Shown here: positions 48,733 through 59,189 of the stretch, piece after piece | Layout: every line of letters starts with the position of its first letter | Numbering within the stretch: the first letter of the stretch is position 1 | Assembly: GCF_000026945.1 (NCBI RefSeq) | Contig: NC_012861.1 | Coordinates: 62,001-126,000, forward strand | Length of the DNA: 64,000 nt | DNA from: Candida dubliniensis CD36 | Taxonomy: Eukaryota; Ascomycota; Pichiomycetes; Serinales; Debaryomycetaceae | Direction of reading: 5' to 3' | The notes under the pieces: model-generated | Databases searched by the model: none | The model's input: only the letters and a program-made list of their open reading frames with translations | What the model was told of the DNA's origin: nothing | Program-made: the position numbers and the translations under genes

Positions 48733-51700
48733 ATGCCACCTGCAGAGTTACATGATAGTGATTTACTGTCAGTTGCTTCATCAACCGCACCTTCAACAGC
48801 TCAAGAATCCTTAGAAAATGAAAACATTCCTGTTCAGTTGGATGAACTGAAATATGTGGGAGATAATACTGAGAACTTTATTGTGAATGCATATTTCCCA
48901 GAAGGCGACGAACGTAATTTTGCCTACACAATCATTAAAGAAGAGCCTGAAATAAAACCTAGCTTGTGGAACAAATTTTTAGATTTTGTTTGGCCAGATT
49001 ATATCCTCAAACATTTAGATTATCCTTCCTTCAAAATCACATTTCGTAGCTGGTGCCAATTGTGGGTATGTACAGTATTAACCATTATCCCAGCAACAAG
49101 CCATTGGATGGGCGGTGCCGCATACTTAATAATCGTTTTAGGGTTTATCACCGTTTCTGGCGGAACCTCAATTGCCATGAATACACTTTCCAGTATTGCG
49201 GGGTTTATTGGTGTTATTATTGCATTCCTCCATCATGTGATTACAACAAAAATTATTAACCACTTACATTATGGAATCACACCAGAAACACTCACCAAAA
49301 ACTTGGTCGAAGAAGGTCTTTGTCATTTTGATTCCAGTTTAGAAGATTGTATCCAAGATCAAATTTTCACTGGCAGATACATTACCACCACTGGTTCGGC
49401 GGTTACCATTCTTTCAATAATCACATGCACATTTATACTTGGTAATATGAGAGAGCATTTGCATCCATTATGGGCGTTAGTCTATGTTTCTGGTCAAATT
49501 GCCATTTGTATATTTGCCTGCTACGGCCACTTTCTGCCGTTGTTTGATCCGTTGGAAATTGGTTATGTTGTTATCAAACCTTTTGCATTGGGGTTTGTTG
49601 CAAAGATAGTTTCAGCTTTGCTTGTGTATCCAACCACTTCAAATTGGACCTTCTTCAACGGTTATACCAAAATATTGAAAGGATTGAAATCGTCTCTGGA
49701 AAAGAATGCCAAGTTCTTTAAAACCATGAAACCTTCGGCATCAAATTTTGGCAACTACAAAGCGTTCAAAAAAGAGATCCTTAAGCTTCGTGGATCTATG
49801 GCGCCCTTGGAAATAGTTGCATCTACTATCTGGTTGGAATATTCGTATGGGAGATTTGATGTTGGTGACGTGGGAGAGTTTAGGTCTTTATTAAAAAATT
49901 TATTTACATCGTCATCAACTTATACTTATTTTTACCAATTATTGGAAGAGCGGACTCATTTTGTTAGAAACGAATTTGCCCTTGTGAGAAAAAGGTCTAA
50001 CGCTTCGTCTCAGTTTGCCCGGAAACCGGCATTTGATAAAACTGATCTTTCATACACAGATGTGGCAGAATACGAGTTGAAACAAAGACTGAAAATTATG
50101 AAAAGCAGAATTATACTTCAAGGAGAAGAGGACAGTAGACTTACAACTGTAGTAATTGACGAGATAGCAACCAGAATTTCTCAATATTTCTCAGGATTAT
50201 TGGATAATGCTGACAGCAGTATCGAAGTCATAGCTGAATGGTTGGAAGCTGCTAACGATTTCAGAATATTCTCCTGGGTTCCTGGTCAATGGAGCAAGCA
50301 TATATCGGTACAAAAACAATTAAATGCTAAAGTCGTGGAAGCAAAGCTGGAGTTGGAAATTGAACTAGCCAAATTTGATAATGTGGAAACCCTTAAAAAG
50401 ATTATGATTGATTCCTCCAAACCCGAGAAAGAAGTTTTATTCTTGATTAGTCAGGGGGTGTTTTTCTTGCAAATTGTCAAAAATCAATGCGAAAACATTC
50501 TTAAAGTATTGGACTATTGTATCGAACTTGATGAAAGGAGACCAACACCAAAATTCATAACCTATTTTTCAAAGACCAAGTACTCAGAACCAAAGCATTT
50601 GTCGAATAAGATTGATGTAACAAACCCTGGACTGGAAAACATTGTACGGAAAAGAAATGCTGATACTTTACCTCCAATCAACTTATTCCAGTATACGGGG
50701 TACTTGTTCACCAAATTATACAAGTATCTTATTAGTAACGAATTCTGGTTTTGGATTAAAGTGGGTGGAATCATCACCATCGGGGCAATCCCTTATTTTG
50801 TCAGGCCACTTGCAAACTTGTACTACAGAAACAGGATGATTTGGTTGGTTATTGTGATTGCAGTATCCATCAGTGAAAATACTGGATCATCAGTCTATGT
50901 TGTTTTTGCAAGATTGTGCTACTCTTTCTTTGGTGCTGTGGTAGGTATGGTTGCTTGGTATATTTCATGTGGCAATGGAGAAGGTAATTATTATGGGTAT
51001 GGGGCGGTCACGGCGATTCTTTTCATGTATTTCATATATTTTAGACACTTTTCCGTTCACCAAACCTTATTACCTCAAATATTGTACTCGGTCACCGCAG
51101 TTTTGGTTTTGGGCACTTCTTGGGTTGACGCCAAATACAACAAACTTGCTAATGTCGATGTTGGCTATAAACCAGCGTATTTGAGATTTATCGGTGTTGC
51201 CATTGGGTTATGTCTTGGTATGTTGGCTGTGTTGCTCCCAAAGCCTATTTCTTCAAAAGCGATTGTTCGTAATGTTTTGGCAAAAACCATATCTGAGGCT
51301 GGTAACATACACTGTGACGTAGCCAACTTTGCCTTGGCCCGTCTTGAAACTCCTAGCTACAATATCAAGGGGAGACAAGACGCGGTTCTAAGCAACTATA
51401 GCTCCTTGTTGATGCGAATGGCGGGGTTGTCAAAGCTTATTTCGCTTAAACTAGAAGTGCCAATAGCAGGGTATTGGCCAGAAAGTAAATACAAACGATT
51501 ACTGGGCTTGGTTACTGATGTTATTCAGCTCTATCTTATGTTGTCGGGTGCTCTTCAAGGATTGGATGGTCCTGAAAAATGGTTGCCGATAGTCATAAAA
51601 AGAATAGGGTTTTGTTTTCCAGACTTACAAGCTGAAGTATTTGCCAGCATTCATATGGCATCTGATTCTTTAAGGACAAAACAAGCGTTACCAAAAATTA

Positions 51701-52065
51701 CAGAGGCCAATATCTCACTTAAGCATATGGAATTGTTGAGACAACAATGGGGGTTAAGAAGGATTTCTTTAAGTGAGAGATTCTACAGTGATAGTGCCAG
51801 CAAAAGGGATATTGTTAACAATCAGGACTCTCTGAAAGAATTGGATCATTATAAGCTTTTCAGTAACGATGGTCAATTGAACATTGTGTCCTTACTTGTT
51901 GCTCATATGATTTACAATCGTTTGGATGAGATAATGATTTTAGTCAAAGGATTGGTAGGAGAAATCTACGATTTGAATGAAAGAATATTGGTTGACGAGG
52001 ATGACTACATTGAATTCAACCATGAGTTGGAATACTCTAATGATAAAGAAAACAGTGCATTATAA
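48733..52065 (+). CDS. BRE4/ArAE-type multi-spanning membrane protein, copy 1
   Basis: The first ATG in frame is 48733 (MPPAELHDSD), giving 1110 residues; the upstream open codons start at a TTG. Residues 110-330 hold about six membrane helices (WVCTVLTIIPATSHWMGGAA, YLIIVLGFITVSGG), the ArAE_2 N-terminal module. A long cytosolic region follows, then a second membrane block at about 690-850 (FWFWIKVGGIITIGAIPYFV, MIWLVIVIAVSISENTGSS). The C-terminal domain is DUF2421-like. Length and plan match yeast Bre4 (YDL231C), whose loss causes brefeldin A sensitivity and fragmented vacuoles. The fold is related to aromatic-acid exporters/FUSC, so efflux is a plausible role but unproven. It is the upstream member of a tandem pair. 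Confidence 0.87.
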   Translation: MPPAELHDSDLLSVASSTAPSTAQESLENENIPVQLDELKYVGDNTENFIVNAYFPEGDERNFAYTIIKEEPEIKPSLWNKFLDFVWPDYILKHLDYPSFKITFRSWCQLWVCTVLTIIPATSHWMGGAAYLIIVLGFITVSGGTSIAMNTLSSIAGFIGVIIAFLHHVITTKIINHLHYGITPETLTKNLVEEGLCHFDSSLEDCIQDQIFTGRYITTTGSAVTILSIITCTFILGNMREHLHPLWALVYVSGQIAICIFACYGHFLPLFDPLEIGYVVIKPFALGFVAKIVSALLVYPTTSNWTFFNGYTKILKGLKSSLEKNAKFFKTMKPSASNFGNYKAFKKEILKLRGSMAPLEIVASTIWLEYSYGRFDVGDVGEFRSLLKNLFTSSSTYTYFYQLLEERTHFVRNEFALVRKRSNASSQFARKPAFDKTDLSYTDVAEYELKQRLKIMKSRIILQGEEDSRLTTVVIDEIATRISQYFSGLLDNADSSIEVIAEWLEAANDFRIFSWVPGQWSKHISVQKQLNAKVVEAKLELEIELAKFDNVETLKKIMIDSSKPEKEVLFLISQGVFFLQIVKNQCENILKVLDYCIELDERRPTPKFITYFSKTKYSEPKHLSNKIDVTNPGLENIVRKRNADTLPPINLFQYTGYLFTKLYKYLISNEFWFWIKVGGIITIGAIPYFVRPLANLYYRNRMIWLVIVIAVSISENTGSSVYVVFARLCYSFFGAVVGMVAWYISCGNGEGNYYGYGAVTAILFMYFIYFRHFSVHQTLLPQILYSVTAVLVLGTSWVDAKYNKLANVDVGYKPAYLRFIGVAIGLCLGMLAVLLPKPISSKAIVRNVLAKTISEAGNIHCDVANFALARLETPSYNIKGRQDAVLSNYSSLLMRMAGLSKLISLKLEVPIAGYWPESKYKRLLGLVTDVIQLYLMLSGALQGLDGPEKWLPIVIKRIGFCFPDLQAEVFASIHMASDSLRTKQALPKITEANISLKHMELLRQQWGLRRISLSERFYSDSASKRDIVNNQDSLKELDHYKLFSNDGQLNIVSLLVAHMIYNRLDEIMILVKGLVGEIYDLNERILVDEDDYIEFNHELEYSNDKENSAL

Positions 52066-52512
52066 AGGGCTGCACTTATCATTAATCTCTAATAAGTCGC
52101 TCTAGACAACACTATATAATAATTAATGATTTAGTAACTGTGAATTACCTTGTTTGTCAATTTGTAGACTAGCTGAGAAATTAAAAGTTAGCATCTCTAA
52201 AGATATATGACATGACCAGTTATTTTGTAAATTGATCACATACGGCATATCATCATCATCAGCAGTATTGTGCGGATTTAATAAGGTGATATGACTTTTC
52301 TTTTTGTGTCTGATTGTTTCATTCAACAATGTTAATCATGTTAATATTTTTCTTAGTAGCCTTTCCAAAGTTGTTTGTCAGTTTGAAGATCTCGGGAACA
52401 ACTTTATTTTTTTCGCGGAGAAACTCTAAATTCCCTTCAGATGATGTTACCTTTTTCTTTTTCCGATGTATATTTCGACATCTTAATAAGCACTATAGCA
52501 AACCTAAATGAA
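52066..52512. promoter_or_regulatory. Intergenic region between the two BRE4-like genes
   Basis: This separates the tandem copies. It holds no supported gene. An in-frame ATG at 52441 could extend copy 2 by 24 residues. Confidence 0.45.
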
Positions 52513-55500
52513 ATGTCAAATAGCAGAGATAGTCATGAATCTTTAACATCATTAGACTCATCGTCTTCTTTGGCATCTTCAAGGGTTTCTCCAACACATG
52601 TTGATGCCCCTATACCTCTACAAGATTTAAACCAGCAAAACGATGACGAAGAATTGCAAGATGATGATAAAGATAACAATATAGCCAACGCATATTTCCC
52701 TGATGGGGATGAACGAAATCTTATACATTCAATTATGGATGAAAAAACTGAAACTAAACCCACATTGTGGAGAAAATTTCTCGATATAATATGGCCAAAC
52801 TACATTTTGAAACATTTGGATTACGCCTCATTCAAAACAGTTTGTCGGAGTTGGTGCCATGTTTGGTCCTGTGCTGTTTTAACCATCGTACCCCGAACTT
52901 GTCATTGGCTTGGGAATGCAGCATACTTGATTGTGGTGTTGGGGTTTCTTTCGATATCTGGAGGGTCGTCGATCATCATGAACCTCTTGGCTAGTTGTGC
53001 CGGAATTTTTGGAATGATGGTTGCATTTATTCATCATGTTGTGAGATCAAAAATAATAAACGATATAAACCACGGAATAACGTCACAGGAGTTGGCTCAA
53101 CAACTCATACAGGAGGGTAGTTGTCAAATGAATGATCAATTACAAGCTTGTATTTCGGAACAAATTTTTACCGGAAGATACATTACTACCAAAGCTGCTG
53201 CAGTCAGTATCCTATCGCTTATATCTTTTACGTTTATTGTTGGGAATATTCGACAACATTCACACCCGTTATGGGCTTTAGCTTATGTTGGTGGACAATT
53301 TGGAAATTGTATTTTAACCTGTTATGGCCATTTTTCACCGTTATATCAGCCGTTGGAAATAGGGCATATTGTCCTAAAACCATTTGGATTGTCATTAGTG
53401 GCTAAAGTTCTCTCCTCATTAATTGTCTATCCCAGCACATCAAATTGGATGTTTTTCCAAGGAAGTATAAAGTTTATGACGCAGTTACAAAAGGCAATGG
53501 ACGGCAACACAAAGATGTTTAAGACATTGAAACCTTCAGCTCCAAATTTTTCCAACTACAAGGCGTACAAGAAAGATATCACCAAGTTGAGAAGTTCAAT
53601 GGCGCCTGCAGAAAATGTGGCCTCTACTATTTGGTTAGAGTATTCTTACGGTAGATTTGATGTTGGTGATGTTGGTGAATTTAGATCACTATTGAAGAAT
53701 TTAATTAGTTCCAGTGCAAGTTATGCTTATTTTTATCAACTATTACAAGAAAGGACATTTTATGCCAAAGATGATTTTGCAATTGTTAGGAAACAATCAA
53801 ATGCTTCATCACATTTAGCCCATGGGCATGCAAAATTGTTCAGCGCCATTCAAGATTCATATAAAAAGGTGGGCAAATATGAATCTGAAAAACGAATGAA
53901 AGTATTGAGAAATAGAATTGCCATACATGGTGCTGGAAACCGAATGACATTGGGTGGGATTGACGAAGTGGCCAAGTTTATGTCCAAACATTTCACTCCA
54001 TTACTAGAAAGTGCAAACTTGGGCATCCAAATTGCTATTGAATGGTTAGAAGCTGCAAATGATTTTCGGGTGTATGCATGGCTACCAGGGAAATGGAATA
54101 TTCATGTACTGAAGCAAAAGGAAATGAATGAAAAAGTTTTTAAAGCTAGAGCCATATTAAGGGATCTGTTGCATAAGTTTGAAGATGTCGAGACAATGAA
54201 GAAAATGATGGTGGATTCAACCAAAAGTGAAAATGAAATGCTTTTTTTAATTAGTCAAGGTGTTTTGTTTTTGGAAATAGCAAAGCAACAGTGTGAAAAT
54301 ATTTTGAAAATCCTCGACTTGTGTTTGGACTTGGATGAAAGAAGGCCAGAACCCAAGTTTATAACTTTTTTCACCAAAACTCGGTATTCTAAACCAAGAC
54401 ATTTATCAAGTGACATGGATAAGCCAATGCCCGATTATCTAGCTAGTGATATTCAAGAACGAGATGCTGATAATTTGCCACCAGCAAATGCGATGCAGTT
54501 TTTCGGTCTATATTTCACAAAATTGTATTCGTTTTTCATCAGTAACAAGTTTTGGTTCTGGATAAAAGCTGGTGGATTAATAACTATTGGGGCAATACCA
54601 TATTTTGTGCGAACGACAGCAAGTTTCTATTATCATCACAGAATGGTGTGGTTGGTCATTATGATCGCAGTTTCAATTAGTGAAAACACCGGTTCAACAA
54701 TTTATGTCTTTTGTGCCAAATTGGTGTATACATTTTTTGGTGCAATTGTTGGAATGGCTGGTTGGTATATTGCCTGTGGTAAGGGTAATGGAAATTATTA
54801 CGGATATGGAGCTGTAAGTGCAGTATTGTTTGTTTATTTTGTTTATTTTAGACATTTTTCGGTGCATCAAACATTATTGCCACAAACTTTGTTTGCTGTG
54901 ACAGCAGAGTTGGTGATGGGTTCGTCTTGGGTAGATGCCAAATTATATCCCATGACAAATGTAAAGTATGGTTTTGAACCAGCTTATCTTCGGTTTATTG
55001 GTGTTACGATTGGATTGTGTATTGGATCGTTAGCAGCAATTATCCCCAGTCCTGTTTCGTCGAAGGCATTGGTTCGAGGAATATTGGCAGATGGACTTTC
55101 AGAGGTTGGGAATATTCATTGTTCTGTAACAAAATTTGCTTTGAAAAGAGCAGTCGATCCTCATTTTCATACTGAGCCAAGACATGATATACTCCTAGCT
55201 AAATTCAGATACTTGTTGTTGAAAGTTGCTCGGTTGTCAACTTTGTTAGTTCCCTTAAAGTTTGAATTGCCTATTGCCGGGTATTGGCCCGAGTCCAAGT
55301 ATTTGAGACTACAGGGCTTGATTACCGATGTTACTCAACTTTACTTAATGCTATTAGTGGCATTTAACGAGCTCGAAGATCCTGTACATTGGTTACCAAC
55401 AATTTTCCGGAGGATTGGTTTTTGCTATGCTGAGTTAGAAGCAGATATTTTTGCTACCATCCACATGGCGGCTGACGCATTGAGAACTAAGGAAGCATTA

Positions 55501-55899
55501 CCCAAGATAACCGACGCTAATATATCGGTCAAACATATGGAACTCTTAAGAAAACAATGGGGTATTGAAAAGATATCATTAAGTGAAAGATTTTATAGTA
55601 GAATGAAGAAAACATGCACCCCCGAAAATGGTCATGAGGAAATCACAAAGGAGTTGGATTACGATAAATTTTTCAGCAACGATGGGAAACTAAACATAGT
55701 TTCATTGTTGGTGGCACATATGATATACAATCGATTAGACGAGATAATCATTGTTGTCAAGGGGTTAGTGGGAGAGATTTACGATTTAGATGAGAATGTT
55801 TTAATTGCAGAGGAAGAAGTTAATGACGATGAGGAAGACCAACCATATGCATGGCTTCTGGAGGAGGATGACGAAAACGATTTACTAATACAGAAATAA
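52513..55899 (+). CDS. BRE4/ArAE-type multi-spanning membrane protein, copy 2
   Basis: I favour the ATG at 52513 (MSNSRDSHESL, 1128 residues) because its acidic Ser-rich lead resembles copy 1; 52441 is the longer alternative. The protein follows copy 1 from end to end. Shared runs include NAYFPDGDERN, ILKHLDY, STIWLEYSYGRFDVGDVGEF, TIGAIPYFV and ELPIAGYWPESKY. Copy 2 differs mainly at the two ends, including an acidic C terminus (NDDEEDQPYAW...DDENDLL). Such clear tandem similarity points to local duplication. As with copy 1, a role in membrane traffic or efflux is inferred from yeast Bre4 only. Confidence 0.87.
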   Translation: MSNSRDSHESLTSLDSSSSLASSRVSPTHVDAPIPLQDLNQQNDDEELQDDDKDNNIANAYFPDGDERNLIHSIMDEKTETKPTLWRKFLDIIWPNYILKHLDYASFKTVCRSWCHVWSCAVLTIVPRTCHWLGNAAYLIVVLGFLSISGGSSIIMNLLASCAGIFGMMVAFIHHVVRSKIINDINHGITSQELAQQLIQEGSCQMNDQLQACISEQIFTGRYITTKAAAVSILSLISFTFIVGNIRQHSHPLWALAYVGGQFGNCILTCYGHFSPLYQPLEIGHIVLKPFGLSLVAKVLSSLIVYPSTSNWMFFQGSIKFMTQLQKAMDGNTKMFKTLKPSAPNFSNYKAYKKDITKLRSSMAPAENVASTIWLEYSYGRFDVGDVGEFRSLLKNLISSSASYAYFYQLLQERTFYAKDDFAIVRKQSNASSHLAHGHAKLFSAIQDSYKKVGKYESEKRMKVLRNRIAIHGAGNRMTLGGIDEVAKFMSKHFTPLLESANLGIQIAIEWLEAANDFRVYAWLPGKWNIHVLKQKEMNEKVFKARAILRDLLHKFEDVETMKKMMVDSTKSENEMLFLISQGVLFLEIAKQQCENILKILDLCLDLDERRPEPKFITFFTKTRYSKPRHLSSDMDKPMPDYLASDIQERDADNLPPANAMQFFGLYFTKLYSFFISNKFWFWIKAGGLITIGAIPYFVRTTASFYYHHRMVWLVIMIAVSISENTGSTIYVFCAKLVYTFFGAIVGMAGWYIACGKGNGNYYGYGAVSAVLFVYFVYFRHFSVHQTLLPQTLFAVTAELVMGSSWVDAKLYPMTNVKYGFEPAYLRFIGVTIGLCIGSLAAIIPSPVSSKALVRGILADGLSEVGNIHCSVTKFALKRAVDPHFHTEPRHDILLAKFRYLLLKVARLSTLLVPLKFELPIAGYWPESKYLRLQGLITDVTQLYLMLLVAFNELEDPVHWLPTIFRRIGFCYAELEADIFATIHMAADALRTKEALPKITDANISVKHMELLRKQWGIEKISLSERFYSRMKKTCTPENGHEEITKELDYDKFFSNDGKLNIVSLLVAHMIYNRLDEIIIVVKGLVGEIYDLDENVLIAEEEVNDDEEDQPYAWLLEEDDENDLLIQK

Positions 55900-56050
55900 T
55901 TAAAGTAGACTTTTAGAATGCATTGTTTGTTTTGTAGTGTAACTTTATAGAATACGATGATGTTTTGAATTTTACAGTTAACTTAATTACAAGTAAAGTT
56001 TGAAAAAATAGTTTAATGAAAACTGAATTACAACGATTAATTAAATAGTG

Positions 56051-56085
56051 TATACATTTGATTGTTGTTGTTGTTGTTGTTGTTT
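56051..56085. repeat. TTG trinucleotide repeat next to the SOD4 stop
   Basis: About seven TTG/GTT units lie just downstream of the SOD4 coding end on the minus strand, probably in its 3' untranslated region. Confidence 0.8.
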
Positions 56086-56098
56086 TGTTTCTCTTTAT

Positions 56099-56800
56099 CT
56101 AAATTAAAGCAGCAACAACACCAGCAATACCAGCAGCCAAGAAACCACTTAATTCTGCTCTACCGGCACCACTACCTTGAGAAGCACTAGTTGATGTACC
56201 AGAAGACCCATTTGTTGAGTTTTTCGAAGATGACGAAGAAGACGAAGAAGAGTTTGACCACGTAGCAGCACTTGCGGTATCATCACCTTCATCAAGAGTG
56301 GTAATATTAGCACAGTTCAATCTAGTGTTATTGTTGGAATGAACAACAATAGATAAGCCACCAATGTAAGCTTTACTGTCTTTGTTCAATGAGAGGTAAG
56401 AATCATCATATTCAGTTTCAAATGATTCACTAGTAATATTACCATGTCTTCCAGATAAATCACCCAATTCTAAAGCAGCTGGGGTTTTAGCAGTGGCAGA
56501 GCCATTGAACGGATTAAAGTGCATACCAGTGGCAGTACAGTTTTTGGATTCTGGAACTGGCTTTTCGTGAACATGGTATGGATAGGGGCCAACACCAGAA
56601 GGCAATCCTGTTAAATCAACACTGACCAAAACTGTGCCATTATTTGCTGGTTCAAATTTGATAGTACCTTCAATATTTGATTTGGATGTTTTCTTAAATC
56701 TTGCAACCAATGGTGGGCTACCTTTGGAGTCTGTTGAGATAGGAGAATCACCGGCTAATGCAAGAGCAACAATTGGAAAAATAGACAAATATTTCATCAT
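56099..56800 (-). CDS. SOD4: Sod4-like GPI-anchored Cu-only superoxide dismutase
   Basis: This 233-residue protein starts MMKYLSIFPIVALALA, a signal peptide; the second ATG at 56797 may be the true start. The dismutase domain shows the copper histidines in PYPYHVHEKPVPESKN and the later ones in MHFNPFNG, RHGNI and LSIVVHSNNNTRLNCANI. It lacks the zinc-loop ligands and electrostatic loop of ordinary Cu/Zn enzymes, as known for the Candida Sod4/5/6 group. A Ser/Thr/Asn tail and the hydrophobic end SGFLAAGIAGVVAALI are a GPI signal. These wall enzymes destroy host superoxide outside the cell. C. albicans Sod4 is linked to white-opaque and iron status; regulation here is not visible. Confidence 0.92.
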   Translation of the reverse strand: MMKYLSIFPIVALALAGDSPISTDSKGSPPLVARFKKTSKSNIEGTIKFEPANNGTVLVSVDLTGLPSGVGPYPYHVHEKPVPESKNCTATGMHFNPFNGSATAKTPAALELGDLSGRHGNITSESFETEYDDSYLSLNKDSKAYIGGLSIVVHSNNNTRLNCANITTLDEGDDTASAATWSNSSSSSSSSSKNSTNGSSGTSTSASQGSGAGRAELSGFLAAGIAGVVAALI

Positions 56801-57948
56801 AATAGTTTAGGGGGTTAGGAGTATACTATTTTGTAGGGATATAAAGAAGGAGGAAACTGAATAGATACATTAATAAATGTCCAGGGGGGGGGTGGATCCT
56901 TGTCCCTTTATATACCCTTTAGTTCCATTTTATTGTATATAATTTCAGGAATAGCAATTTCCTTATATTGGAAAACCTTAGTTGTGGTGTTTTTGGTTTA
57001 AAAAAGAAAATAATCTTACTAAAAATTCTGTTTGGTGTATATTGTATATGTTATTTTTTGTTATTCCTTGGCATGTCAATTGATTTGTGGGAGAGATTAA
57101 AAATGTACAATTGAAACTCGGGTTTGCGTTTTGTGTAACACACAAACTATAATCAATAAATCCACTAAACGCTGAGTTGGGAAACAAAATACTCATGTAG
57201 TACTATTTAATTATAGTTTAAAATTCAACTTTGAGTAATGTTATTGGTTTATGTTGACATTCGTAAGTGCGATTGCAGTGAGGAGGTTATTGAGCTCTTT
57301 TGATTGGATAGATTCATTTCCAATGATTCCTTCCTTATCATTGGATAATATTCTATTATTTTTTCAACCAAAACAACTAAATTGCTAAATTATTAATGTG
57401 TAAATGAAAACTGGGTGACATTTGACTCTAATGGCTAGATTGTGTTTTGCTAGTTTCAAATTCAACTGTGCTCGTAATGGATCGTTATGCTCTTTTTTTT
57501 ACGTTTAATGCCAGAATGTTGGTATTAATTCCCGTCGCCAATCGTTTTAATTTCTTTATCTAAATGTATTGTACGAAGATGAGGGACGGGGTATTTTAAA
57601 ATTTTGAACAAGGCTTTCAAAACATTGTACAGAAGAATTGTAGATTAGATGAAAATATACCATGTGCCGTGTTTGTTAGCCATACTATGCGGGGGACTAA
57701 AAATTTTTCAATTATAAGGCAATGTAATAGCCCAACACAATTTTTTTGCAAGCTGGATTAGTTGCAAGAGATATTTATCTTATTATATAGTGATTGTATA
57801 TACCAGACGTGATTACACTTGGAGTAATGGTTAATTGACTCACTGACAGTATTTGGTAACCATGAATTTGCTCATAAGTAAAAGGAACAGTTTTAAGGTA
57901 CGTGGGTCAAATGTCCTAGCCCCCGTGCCCCTGAACGTCTCCAACCAG

Positions 57949-57981
<33 letters not shown>

Positions 57982-58502
57982 GGTTTTTGCCAAGAAAAAT
58001 AATGCAAGTGTAGATTAAATTGATTAAAATGTGAAGTGTGAAGGGGGGAGTTCTTAAAATGACAGATGATGATAAAACTCAGTTCACAAAGATGGTGTTT
58101 CTTGATATATGTCTACACCAGATACAATAGGAGGTTAGCTTAATTTAACATTCAAATGATTCTTTAATCTACAATAGTATTCGTTTGTTATTCGTACTTT
58201 TTTTTTTTTCACGTAGGTGTTGGAGGAAGAAGAGTGCTGATTGTCACTCAGATGTAGATAGTGTACATGGTTTTTTGTGTTTTGCTTGTAAGGGCGCTTT
58301 TTTTTATTACATTTTGCGAAACTCGGTATTCTAAATGATTATAGGAAGTCATATCATATATAAAAACTGATAAGAAAACTAATGTCTACTTTTCCATTTT
58401 AAATATACATTTCTACATAGTGAAAACAGCAACAAAGAATATTCATGTACTTGTTTATCAAGCACAAAAAGTTAAATGGCACATTTATTTTTTCTTTCCT
58501 TT
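56801..58502. promoter_or_regulatory. 1.7-kb region between SOD4 and SOD5
   Basis: This is the SOD4 promoter side plus the SOD5 3' side. It has a G9 run at 56884-56892 (C9 in the SOD4 sense), an A30 run at 57949-57978 and a T-run near 58199. Short frames such as minus 56978-57196 show no family features. No gene is supported. Confidence 0.5.
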
Positions 58503-59189
58503 TTAAATCAATGCAGCAATGACACCAGCAACACCAGCCGCCAAGAAACCATTGATTCCTGCTCTGTCAGCATTATTACCTTGAGCAGCAGTTGAAGCCA
58601 TGTTAGAAGAAGTGTTGACTGAACTTTGAGATGATGAAGAAGATGAATTTGACATAGTTGTGTTAGAAGTGCTATTTCCTTCATCAAGCAAAGTGATATT
58701 AGCACAGTTCAATCTAGTGTTATTGTTGGCATGGATCACAATTGATAAACCACCAATATAAGATCTGCTGTTTTCGTTCAATGAAATGTATGGGTCATTA
58801 TATTCAGCTTTGTGGGACTCACCAGTAATATCTCCATGTTTTCCAGCTAAATCACCAACTTCATAAGCAGCAGGAGTAGCAGCCCTAAGAGTACCATTGT
58901 AGGGGTTGAAATGGTTCTCGGTAGCAGTACAGTTTTTAGATTCTGGCACGGGCTTTTCATGGACATGATATGGGAATGGACCAATATCAGATGGTAATCC
59001 TTTCAAATCAACACTGACAAAAACAGTACCGTTCTTGGCAGGTTCAAATTTGATGGTACCTTCAATGTTAGATCTAGATGTCTTTTCAAACTTAGCAATT
59101 AATGGTTTGCTGTATTTGGAGTCAGTTGAAATTGGTGCTTCGCCAGCCAAAGCAAAAGTTGCAAGTAAGAAAATGGATAAATATTTCAT
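58503..59189 (-). CDS. SOD5: Sod5-like GPI-anchored Cu-only superoxide dismutase
   Basis: This is a 228-residue paralogue of the SOD4 neighbour. It has signal peptide MKYLSIFLLATFALAGE, dismutase motifs FPYHVHEKPVPESKN, ENHFNPYNG, GKHGDI and LSIVIHANNNTRLNCANI, a Ser/Asn-rich stalk, and GPI end NGFLAAGVAGVIAALI. Length equals that of C. albicans Sod5, a copper-only enzyme whose structure lacks the zinc site. In C. albicans SOD5 is induced in hyphae and by neutrophils and guards against their oxidative burst. A TATA-like run lies about 100 bases before the ATG (near 59295). The two SOD genes are in direct tandem, about 1.7 kb apart. Confidence 0.93.
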   Translation of the reverse strand: MKYLSIFLLATFALAGEAPISTDSKYSKPLIAKFEKTSRSNIEGTIKFEPAKNGTVFVSVDLKGLPSDIGPFPYHVHEKPVPESKNCTATENHFNPYNGTLRAATPAAYEVGDLAGKHGDITGESHKAEYNDPYISLNENSRSYIGGLSIVIHANNNTRLNCANITLLDEGNSTSNTTMSNSSSSSSQSSVNTSSNMASTAAQGNNADRAGINGFLAAGVAGVIAALI

